Made by a program: the position numbers and the translations under genes. Below are positions 1-6,200 of a stretch of DNA of 10,433 nt, in pieces (the first letter of the stretch is position 1; each line of letters begins with the position of its first letter). The stretch is from contig CAJUFO010000106.1 of the NCBI GenBank assembly GCA_910585615.1, positions 1 through 10,433 of the forward strand, given 5' to 3'. The notes under the pieces are model-generated. The model saw only the letters and a list, made by a program, of their open reading frames with translations, did no database searches and was not told where the DNA came from. Source of the stretch: an uncultured Acetatifactor sp. GTDB taxonomy: Bacteria; Bacillota; Clostridia; Lachnospirales; Lachnospiraceae.

Positions 1-2
1 AA

Positions 3-37
3 GACGGTACAGCCCCTGTAATCGGGGCTATACCGCC
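3..37 (-). terminator. Hairpin after the GGGtGRT gene, probable intrinsic terminator
   Basis: Read on the minus strand, GGCGGTATAGCCCC and GGGGCTGTACCGTC form a 14-pair stem around the 7-base loop GATTACA. Two of the pairs are G-U in minus-strand RNA but would be A-C mismatches in plus-strand RNA, so the structure favours minus-strand transcription. It starts about 100 bases after the stop of the GGGtGRT gene. Only TT follows before the window ends, so the expected U-run cannot be checked; an attenuator for a gene beyond the edge is the alternative. Confidence 0.6.
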
Positions 38-131
38 TAATCTGAAATTACTTCCTTGTCACCGCAAACCTTGGAGATTACGGTACTTTCAAGCCTTCCG
101 GCATTTTCAATCCACAAAATTTAGAACATGC

Positions 132-152
132 AATCGTTTCCTAGAAACGATT
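132..152. repeat. 9-bp inverted repeat centred on the GGGtGRT stop codon
   Basis: AATCGTTTC (132-140) and GAAACGATT (144-152) are exact reverse complements separated by three bases, and those three bases are the TAG stop codon (141-143) of the minus-strand gene. In mRNA this gives a 9-pair stem with the stop codon as its loop. No U-run follows, so it is not a classic terminator. It could be an RNA-stabilising 3' hairpin or a protein-binding dyad; no function is established here. Confidence 0.5.
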
Positions 153-1151
153 TTCCTTCGCAGCTTCCTCAATCAAGACAGCCACAGCCACGGTAGCGCC
201 TACCATGGGGTTGTTGCCCATGCCAATCAGGCCCATCATCTCCACATGCGCGGGAACGGAGGAGGATCCTGCGAACTGCGCGTCAGAGTGCATACGTCCC
301 AATGTATCCGTGAAGCCGTAGGAAGCGGGGCCTGCAGCCATGTTGTCGGGATGCAGGGTACGTCCCGTGCCGCCGCCGGAGGCAACGGAGAAGTACTTCT
401 TACCGGCCTCGGTACGCTCCTTCTTGTATGTACCTGCAACGGGATGCTGGAACCTGGTAGGGTTGGTGGAGTTGCCGGTGATGGATACGTCCACGTTCTC
501 CTTCCACATGATGGCCACGCCCTCGGGAACGCTGTTGGAACCGTAGCAGTTCACCTTTGCGCGGAGCCCCTCGGAGTAGGGGATTCTCTCGATTTCCTTT
601 ACTTCGTTGGTGTAAGGATCGTACTCGGTCTCAACGAAGGTGAATCCGTTGATGCGGGAGATGATCTTGGCGGCGTCTTTTCCAAGGCCGTTGAGGATGA
701 CGCGCAGAGGCTTCTGGCGTACCTTGTTGGCCTTCTCAGCGATACCGATAGCGCCCTCTGCGGCGGCGAAGGACTCATGTCCTGCCAGGAAGCAGAAGCA
801 GTCGGTATCCTCTTCCAGCAGCATCTTGCCCAGATTGCCGTGGCCCAGGCCTACCTTACGGGTATCCGCAACGGAACCGGGGATGCAGAATGCCTGAAGG
901 CCCTCGCCGATGGCGGCGGCGGCTTCCGCGGCCTTGCGGCAGCCCTTCTTGATGGCGATGGCAGCGCCTACGGTGTAAGCCCAGCATGCGTTCTCGAAGC
1001 AGATGGGCTGGATCTTCTTCACCTGCTCGTATACGTCAAGTCCTGCGTCCTTGGTGATCTTCTCCGCTTCTTCGATAGAGGAGATGCCGTAGCCCTTCAG
1101 TACTTCCGTGATTTTATCAATGCGTCTTTCATATGATTCAAATAAAGCCAT
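141..1151 (-). CDS. GGGtGRT family protein (unknown function)
   Basis: This 336-residue soluble protein carries the motif GGGTGRT at residues 259-265, which names its Pfam family (GGGtGRT protein). No biochemical role is firmly known for the family. The chain is Gly/Ala-rich, has seven cysteines (51, 56, 71, 89, 118, 120, 202) and no signal peptide or clear membrane span. Conserved-looking blocks are VGLGHGNLGKML (100-111), CFCFLAGHESFAAAEGA (118-134), and the motif region running into RTLHPDNMAAGP (264-275). The start is ATG with AGGAGG (1162-1167) ten bases upstream. It lies 88 bases behind the NifU-like gene on the same strand, without an obvious terminator between, so the two are probably one transcript. 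The partner suggests a link to Fe-S cluster chemistry; this is inference from context. The family call is firm, the role is not. Confidence 0.9.
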   Translation of the reverse strand: MALFESYERRIDKITEVLKGYGISSIEEAEKITKDAGLDVYEQVKKIQPICFENACWAYTVGAAIAIKKGCRKAAEAAAAIGEGLQAFCIPGSVADTRKVGLGHGNLGKMLLEEDTDCFCFLAGHESFAAAEGAIGIAEKANKVRQKPLRVILNGLGKDAAKIISRINGFTFVETEYDPYTNEVKEIERIPYSEGLRAKVNCYGSNSVPEGVAIMWKENVDVSITGNSTNPTRFQHPVAGTYKKERTEAGKKYFSVASGGGTGRTLHPDNMAAGPASYGFTDTLGRMHSDAQFAGSSSVPAHVEMMGLIGMGNNPMVGATVAVAVLIEEAAKENRF

Positions 1152-1239
1152 TTTTTCCTGTCCTCCTTATTTTTCTGGAAGCTTCCCAAACCGTTCTGTC
1201 CGTTGAGAAGCATTGCATGACGGCTTAGGCGGCCATGCC

Positions 1240-1932
1240 TCACTCTTTTCTGGGATCGATGACCTTCACGGCATCAGCGACGCGGCCGTACTGGCCCTTT
1301 GCCTTCTCGTAGGCGGTGTTGGGGTCGTCGCCCTTCTTGATGAAATCGGTCATCTTTCCAAGGCTCACGAACTCATAGCCGATGATCTCGTCGTTCTTGT
1401 CCAGAGCGATGCCGGTCACATAGCCTTCCGCCATCTCCAGATAACGGGGACCCTTCTTCAAAGTACCGTACATAGTACCGACCTGGCTCCTGAGCCCCTT
1501 GCCCAGATCCTCAAGGCCTGCGCCGATGGGAAGGCCTTCCTCGGAGAATGCGCTCTGGGTACGTCCGTAGACGATCTGCAGGAACAGCTCCCTCATGGCG
1601 GTGTTGATGGCATCACATACAAGGTCGGTATTCAGCGCTTCCATGACAGTCAGGCCGGGAAGAATCTCAGATGCCATAGCTGCGGAATGGGTCATGCCGG
1701 AGCAGCCGATAGTCTCCACCAGAGCCTCCTGGATGATGCCCTCCTTCACGTTCAGGGTCAGCTTGCATGCGCCCTGCTGGGGAGCACACCAGCCCACGCC
1801 ATGGGTCAGACCGGAAATGTCTTCCACCTTCTTCGCCTGCACCCACTTTGCTTCTTCAGGGATAGGCGCACAGCCATGGTGCACACCCTGAGCGACTGTG
1901 CACATTTCTTCAACTTCCTTTGAATAGATCAT
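1240..1932 (-). CDS. NifU-like iron-sulfur cluster assembly scaffold protein, clostridial type
   Basis: This 230-residue cytoplasmic protein resembles the IscU/NifU N-terminal scaffold fold on which Fe-S clusters are built before transfer to apo-proteins. Visible support is GWCAPQQGACKLTL (48-60), comparable to the first IscU cysteine segment, and ETIGCSGMTHSAAMASEIL (73-91), comparable to the GCG-AIASSS segment around the second cysteine. Cys56, Cys77 and Cys106 are the likeliest cluster ligands by position, but Cys11, Cys21 and Cys49 are also present, so the ligand set is inferred. It is longer than IscU (about 130 residues), with a C-terminal extension of unknown role. The ATG has AAGGAG (1940-1945) seven bases upstream. 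It is first in a two-gene unit with the GGGtGRT protein; no cysteine desulfurase is in the window. Confidence 0.85.
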   Translation of the reverse strand: MIYSKEVEEMCTVAQGVHHGCAPIPEEAKWVQAKKVEDISGLTHGVGWCAPQQGACKLTLNVKEGIIQEALVETIGCSGMTHSAAMASEILPGLTVMEALNTDLVCDAINTAMRELFLQIVYGRTQSAFSEEGLPIGAGLEDLGKGLRSQVGTMYGTLKKGPRYLEMAEGYVTGIALDKNDEIIGYEFVSLGKMTDFIKKGDDPNTAYEKAKGQYGRVADAVKVIDPRKE

Positions 1933-2009
1933 GTGAAATCTCCTTTCAATTATGTAAGTTATTATTCATCACAACAGAAAGCCCGCAGAAGCGCACTTCC
2001 TGTTGCATA

Positions 2010-2025
2010 TCAATTTGGAAATTGA
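2010..2025. promoter_or_regulatory. Palindrome upstream of the NifU-like gene, possible operator
   Basis: TCAATTT (2010-2016) and AAATTGA (2019-2025) form a perfect 7-base inverted repeat around GG, about 80 bases upstream of the NifU-like start. On the minus strand a -10-like TATTAT (2029-2034) lies just upstream, which would put the transcription start inside the palindrome, but no good -35 box is visible. The arrangement suits a repressor site. The cognate regulator is unknown, and I could not match it to a Fur, PerR, IscR or CymR consensus. Confidence 0.35.
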
Positions 2026-2063
2026 CATATAATAATCTCTTTCTTCATTTTCTCATACTTACG

Positions 2064-2095
2064 GAAAAAAATCTAGTATTTTTTGTAAAAAAATA
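2064..2095 (-). terminator. AT-only hairpin plus T-run, possible terminator of the argH-asd-topB unit
   Basis: On the minus strand, just 14 bases after the stop of the beta-helix gene, TATTTTTT and AAAAAATA form an 8-pair stem with a 3-base loop, followed by CTAGA and a run of seven T (2065-2071). The absence of any G-C pair makes the stem weak, so it may be an inefficient terminator or chance AT-richness in this intergenic stretch. No other terminator is visible before the NifU-like gene. Confidence 0.35.
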
Positions 2096-2109
2096 TCCTT
2101 CTAAAAATA

Positions 2110-2781
2110 TCATTCCCTCTTCTCGACAATTTCCGTGGCCTTTTTGTAGATGCTCCCGGCGGGTATCACGCCCCTGACCATGGATGCGGGGTAGATGTTC
2201 GTGTTCCGGCCGATGACGGTTCCGGGGTTCAGGACGCTGTTGCAGCCCACCTCCACGTTGTCGCCAAGCATGGCCCCCATCTTCTTCAGGCCTGTCTCGA
2301 TGGAGATGCCCTCTCCCTTTACCACCACCAGGGTCTTGTCACTCTTCACGTTGGAGGTGATGGAGCCTGCGCCCATATGGGCTTTGAAGCCCAGGATGCT
2401 GTCCCCCACGTAATTGTAATGGGGCACCTGGACCTTGTTGAAGAGAATCACGTTCTTCAGTTCCGTGGAATTGCCCACCACGGCCCCCTTCCCCACGATG
2501 GCGTTGCCTCTCACGAAAGCGCAGTGGCGGATTTCCGCGTCCTCGTCCACGATCAGCGGCCCGTTCAAGCAGGCTGTCGGGGCCACCTTCGCGCTCTTCG
2601 CCACCCAGATGTAATCGCCCCGCTCTTCATAGATGTCCTTTGGAAGGCTCTCGCCCAGGTCAATGATGAAATCGTGGATCTTCGGGAGCGCCTCCCATGG
2701 ATAGGTCAGTCCTTCCAGCAGTCCGGCTGCGATTGTCTCCTTTAAATCATACAATTCCGAAACGGTGATTTCGATGCTCAA
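2110..2781 (-). CDS. Left-handed beta-helix (hexapeptide) protein like the GlmU acetyltransferase half
   Basis: This 223-residue protein has imperfect hexapeptide repeats from about residue 58 to 205 (e.g. VAPTAC, IVGKGAVVG, VEVGCNSVLNPGTVIG), typical of left-handed beta-helix transferases, which act as trimers. HYNYVGDS (121-128) and GAGSITSN (137-144) match in spacing the GlmU segments HLTYLGDA and GAGTITCN. His121 and Tyr124 therefore fall on the GlmU acetyltransferase catalytic His and its neighbouring active-site Tyr. The N-terminal uridylyltransferase domain of GlmU is absent; residues 1-55 are a short helical leader. Related clostridial proteins are often labelled UDP-GlcNAc pyrophosphorylase, which this one cannot be without that domain. 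An acetyl- or acyltransferase on a sugar or nucleotide sugar is likelier, substrate unknown. The start is TTG with AAGGGAGGAG (2791-2800) ahead of it. It lies 63 bases behind topB, same strand. Confidence 0.75.
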   Translation of the reverse strand: MSIEITVSELYDLKETIAAGLLEGLTYPWEALPKIHDFIIDLGESLPKDIYEERGDYIWVAKSAKVAPTACLNGPLIVDEDAEIRHCAFVRGNAIVGKGAVVGNSTELKNVILFNKVQVPHYNYVGDSILGFKAHMGAGSITSNVKSDKTLVVVKGEGISIETGLKKMGAMLGDNVEVGCNSVLNPGTVIGRNTNIYPASMVRGVIPAGSIYKKATEIVEKRE

Positions 2782-2844
2782 TTCAAGTCACTCCTCCCTT
2801 GCTTTGCCTTTTCGGCGCTCTGTGCCCATACCTACGGAGGGCAT

Positions 2845-5031
2845 TTACCTGCCCTTCGTCTGCTGCTTTGTCTGTCTCCTGCCCGCGGACTCGGCGGATT
2901 GATAATTCGTGGCAGCCGCCTGGAACTGCGCGAACAGAGCGCCCTGGTTGCGCAGCTGCTTGACGTACTCCGTCCTGCGGCCCACGAAGCCGTTGAGCTT
3001 GTCCATGTATTCCCCGGAGGTGATATCCCCGTCGGCTACCAGTGTCAGTCCCTTCTCCCAGCTTGCCGTCAAGGCCGGATCCAGCAGCGCCTTGATGGAG
3101 CTGCCCACCACATCGTATATCATCTCTCCCATGAGGGTGGGGGTCAGCACCTGCGTCTTCTTGTTCAGGGCCAGGTATTCGATGTTCACCAGCTTCTTCA
3201 GAATCTCCGCCCTGGTGGCGCTGGTGCCGATGCCGCTGCCCTTGATCTGGGCCCGCAGCTCCTCGTCCTCGATGAACTGCCCGGCGTTCTCCATGGTGAG
3301 GATGATGCTGCCGGAGGTGTAGCGCTTGGGCGGCGAGGTCTCTCCCTCCTTGACTTCATAGGAGTCCACAGCCAGCTTATCCCCTTTTTTCAGGGCGTTC
3401 AGAAGCTTTATGAACGCCTCGTCTCCCCTGAGCTCCGTCTCATTGTTCTCCGTGTTCCCGCCGCCTTTGCCGGAGTCCGTTCCGTTCTCTTTCCCTGTGC
3501 CGGCTCCATCCGCAGCCTTCTTGGCATTGCCGCTTCCGTCCCCCCCTGCAGGCGAAGCGCCCGTCTCCCTGTCCGCGGCCGCCCCGCCGCTGTCCTTTTT
3601 CACCGCAACCTTCAGATACCCTTCCTCAATCAACACCTTGAAGTTGGCAAAGAACCGCTCTTCCTTCACTCGGATGCAGAGGGCGAATTTCTGATATACG
3701 GCAGGCGGGTAAAAGATGCTCAGGAATCTGCGCACAATCACCTCATAGACCTTGGCGGAAAGAGGCGGCAGGCTGTTCAGATTGTTCAGCCCCTGGCCTG
3801 TGGGTATGATGGCGTAATGGTCGGTAATCTGCTTGTCGTTCACGTACCTGGTCTTGGCGATTCCCTTGTAGCTTCCGTTGTTCAGGATCTCCGCGGCAAA
3901 ACCGGCGCCTGGTCCAAATCCCCGCAGGCCTCCTATGTTCTTATGTATCTCCTTTGCCACCGCCGTGGACAGGACTCTGGCATCCGTCCTGGGATAGGTG
4001 ACCATCTTCTTCTCGTACAGCTCCTGCACGATCCGCAGGGTCTCGTCCGGGCTGATTTTGAACATCTTCGAACAGTCGTTCTGTAGCTCCGCCAGGTTGT
4101 AGAGCAGGGGCGGGTTCCTGTTCTCCTTCTTCCGGCTGATGCTCTCCAGCAGGATGTCCCCCACCGGCTCTCCCTCCAGATGGGCGATGAGGCCCTTCGC
4201 GTCCTCCTCCTTCTTGAAGCCGTTCTCCTTGTAGAGCTTCGGGGAGGCGTACCAGGCGGAGGGCGGAGGAGCCACACCCTCGCCCCCTACCGCCCGCCAC
4301 TCGCCCTGGAAGCTTCTGTCCTGTATCTTGAAGGTTCCCAGCACCCGGTAGAACGGCGTCTTGACAAAGTTGCGGATCTCCCGCTCCCTGTTCACCACGA
4401 TGCCCAGCACACAGGTCATGACGCGGCCCACCGAGATGACGGCCCTGTCGCGTTTCAGGTAATCTTTTACCACATTTCCGTATTTCAACGTCAGGGCCCG
4501 GGAGAAGTTGATGCCCATGAGGTAATCCTCCTTGGCCCGCAGGTACGCGGCGGCGCTTAAGTTGTCGTATTCCTTTAAGTCCTTTGCCTCCCGGATGCCC
4601 CGCAGAATCTCCTCCTCTGTCTGGGAGTCGATCCAGACCCGCTTCCGCTCCTTGCCCCTGACGCCTGACATCTGCTCCACCAGCCGGTAGATGTACTCCC
4701 CCTCCCGCCCGGAGTCCGTGCACACGTAGATCGTGGTCACATCTGGGCGCTTCATGAGGGAGCTCACAATAGTATATTGCTTTTTGGAGCTTTCGATGAC
4801 CTCATATTTATATTCTTCCGGAAGGAAGGGGATGGTGTCGAAGCTCCATCTCTTTAATTTCTCGTCATAGGCATCCGGATAGCTCATGGTGACCAGATGG
4901 CCCACGCACCATGTGATGATCGTGTCCGCCGATTCCAGATAGCCGTCCCTGGAGGTGGTATTCACTTTCAGCGCGTTTGCGAATTCCCTGGCCACACTGG
5001 GCTTCTCCGCAATAAATAAACTCTTTCCCAC
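2845..5031 (-). CDS. topB: DNA topoisomerase III (type IA)
   Basis: This 728-residue type IA topoisomerase relaxes and decatenates DNA through a transient 5'-phosphotyrosine link to one strand. An N-terminal TOPRIM domain begins SLFIAEKPSVA (4-14, Glu9) and has its acidic motif DSGREGE at 106-112. The catalytic tyrosine is Tyr346 in VTYPRTDAR. DHYAIIPT (404-411) and GSGIGTSATRAEI (598-610) are further family landmarks. Residues about 480-533 are a Gly/Ala/Asp/Lys/Asn-rich low-complexity insert; the C-terminus is Gln/Lys/Arg-rich and lacks zinc-finger cysteines. The family is usually 650-730 residues. I chose GTG at 5029-5031: the protein then begins (M)GKSLFIAEKPS, as usual for the family, with AAGGAAG (5037-5043) five bases upstream. 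The frame also opens at a TTG at 5053-5055, inside asd, which adds eight atypical residues. It starts 10 bases after the asd stop, so coupling is likely. Confidence 0.95.
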   Translation of the reverse strand: MGKSLFIAEKPSVAREFANALKVNTTSRDGYLESADTIITWCVGHLVTMSYPDAYDEKLKRWSFDTIPFLPEEYKYEVIESSKKQYTIVSSLMKRPDVTTIYVCTDSGREGEYIYRLVEQMSGVRGKERKRVWIDSQTEEEILRGIREAKDLKEYDNLSAAAYLRAKEDYLMGINFSRALTLKYGNVVKDYLKRDRAVISVGRVMTCVLGIVVNREREIRNFVKTPFYRVLGTFKIQDRSFQGEWRAVGGEGVAPPPSAWYASPKLYKENGFKKEEDAKGLIAHLEGEPVGDILLESISRKKENRNPPLLYNLAELQNDCSKMFKISPDETLRIVQELYEKKMVTYPRTDARVLSTAVAKEIHKNIGGLRGFGPGAGFAAEILNNGSYKGIAKTRYVNDKQITDHYAIIPTGQGLNNLNSLPPLSAKVYEVIVRRFLSIFYPPAVYQKFALCIRVKEERFFANFKVLIEEGYLKVAVKKDSGGAAADRETGASPAGGDGSGNAKKAADGAGTGKENGTDSGKGGGNTENNETELRGDEAFIKLLNALKKGDKLAVDSYEVKEGETSPPKRYTSGSIILTMENAGQFIEDEELRAQIKGSGIGTSATRAEILKKLVNIEYLALNKKTQVLTPTLMGEMIYDVVGSSIKALLDPALTASWEKGLTLVADGDITSGEYMDKLNGFVGRRTEYVKQLRNQGALFAQFQAAATNYQSAESAGRRQTKQQTKGR

Positions 5032-5041
5032 TCTGTCTTCC

Positions 5042-6127
5042 TTACTTCTTCTCAATATATCCGTGGGCCTTCAAAAGCTCCGCACAGAGCACCGCGCCGC
5101 CTGCCGCGCCCCTGACGGTGTTGTGCGACAGGCCGACGAATTTATAATCATAGACCGTATCCTCCCGGAGCCTTCCCACGCTGACGCCCATGCCCTTCTC
5201 GAAGTCCACGTCCAGGGCCACCTGGGGCCTGTTGTCCTCCTCCAGGTACTGGATGAACTGCTTCGGCGCGCTGGGAAGCTGAAGCCTCTGAGGCTCGCCG
5301 GAAAACTCCCGCAGCTTCCCGATCAGCTGTTCCTTAGTGGGCTTCTTCGCGAACTTCACGAAGACTGCCGCCGTATGGCCGTTCAGCACGGGGACGCGGA
5401 TACACTGGCATGTAATCACAGGCCCCTTTGCGGGCACGATTGCGCCGTCCCGCACCTCACCCCAGATGCGCAGGGGCTCCCTCTCGCTCTTCTCCTCCTC
5501 GCCGCCGATATAGGGAATCACATTCCCCACCATCTCCGGCCAGTCCTGGAAGGTCTTGCCCGCGCCGGAAATCGCCTGGTAAGTGGTGGCCACCACCTCC
5601 ACCGGCTCGAACTCCTTCCAGGCGGTCAGCACGGGGGCATAGCTCTGGATGGAGCAGTTGGGCTTTACCGCCACGAAGCCGCGCCGGGTGCCGAGGCGCT
5701 TCCGCTGGGCCTCGATGACCTCCATGTGCTCCGGATTGATCTCCGGCACCATCATGGGTACGTCAGGGGTCCATCTGTGGGCGCTGTTGTTGGAGACCAC
5801 GGGGGTCTCCGTCCTGGCATAGTCTTCCTCTATCTTCCTGATCTCGTCCTTGGACATGTCCACGGCGCTGAATACGAAATCCACCTGGGAGGCCACTGCC
5901 TCCACCTCGTTGACATTCATGACCACCAGCTTCTTCACGGCTTCCGGCATGGGGGTATCCATCTTCCACCTGCCCTCCACGGCCTCCTCATAGGTCCTGC
6001 CTACGGAGCGGGGGCTCGCCGCTATGGTGGTCACTTCGAACCAGGGGTGGTCCTCCAGCAGAGCGATGAAACGCTGCCCCACCATGCCTGTGCCGCCCAG
6101 GATGCCTACTCTCAACTTTTCGCTCAT
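5042..6127 (-). CDS. asd: Aspartate-semialdehyde dehydrogenase
   Basis: This 361-residue cytoplasmic enzyme reduces aspartyl-4-phosphate to aspartate-4-semialdehyde with NADPH, the branch point for lysine/diaminopimelate, threonine and methionine synthesis. The nucleotide-binding loop is GILGGTGMVGQRF (8-20). The active-site cysteine is Cys158 in VKPNCSIQSY and the catalytic histidine is His251 in RVPVLNGHTA. SNNSAHR (112-118) and the C-terminal SHNTVRGAAGGAVLCAELL (334-352) are also characteristic. The GMVGQRF-type N-terminus and the length place it with the archaeal/fungal-like ASADH group rather than the enteric Asd type. The ATG has GGAGGAG (6134-6140) six bases ahead. It lies between argH (54-57 bases upstream) and topB (10 bases downstream) on one strand, probably as part of one transcript. 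Confidence 0.96.
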   Translation of the reverse strand: MSEKLRVGILGGTGMVGQRFIALLEDHPWFEVTTIAASPRSVGRTYEEAVEGRWKMDTPMPEAVKKLVVMNVNEVEAVASQVDFVFSAVDMSKDEIRKIEEDYARTETPVVSNNSAHRWTPDVPMMVPEINPEHMEVIEAQRKRLGTRRGFVAVKPNCSIQSYAPVLTAWKEFEPVEVVATTYQAISGAGKTFQDWPEMVGNVIPYIGGEEEKSEREPLRIWGEVRDGAIVPAKGPVITCQCIRVPVLNGHTAAVFVKFAKKPTKEQLIGKLREFSGEPQRLQLPSAPKQFIQYLEEDNRPQVALDVDFEKGMGVSVGRLREDTVYDYKFVGLSHNTVRGAAGGAVLCAELLKAHGYIEKK

Positions 6128-6170
6128 TATCTTCTCCTCCTCTATTTTCGGAAATCTTTCCTCTCTAATC

Positions 6171-6200
6171 TGTTTTATTCTGTTTTATTCTGTTTTATTC
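6171..6200. repeat. Three perfect 10-bp tandem repeats at the argH-asd junction
   Basis: TGTTTTATTC occurs three times in a row (6171-6180, 6181-6190, 6191-6200); on the gene strand it reads GAATAAAACA. The array covers the last codons and stop of argH and part of the gap before asd. Ten bases is not a multiple of three, so gain or loss of a unit can move the stop or change the spacing. It may be a slippage product; no binding protein is suggested. Confidence 0.85.

Noticed and set aside
246..1136. Long plus-strand frame opposite the GGGtGRT gene
   Set aside because: Shadow of a confidently assigned minus-strand gene; no ribosome site and no recognisable motif.
1213..1923. Plus-strand frame opposite the NifU-like gene
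   Set aside because: Antisense shadow; the minus strand carries the conserved Cys motifs and a good ribosome site.
2022..2033. TTGACA directly followed by TATAAT on the plus strand
   Set aside because: The two boxes have no spacer, so they cannot act together as a promoter, and no plus-strand gene follows.
2899..4086. 395-codon plus-strand frame opposite topB
   Set aside because: Runs antisense to conserved TopB motifs including the catalytic tyrosine region.
5032..5055. Longer TopB start at TTG 5053-5055
   Set aside because: It adds eight charged residues, overlaps asd and consumes the AAGGAAG ribosome site that serves the GTG start.
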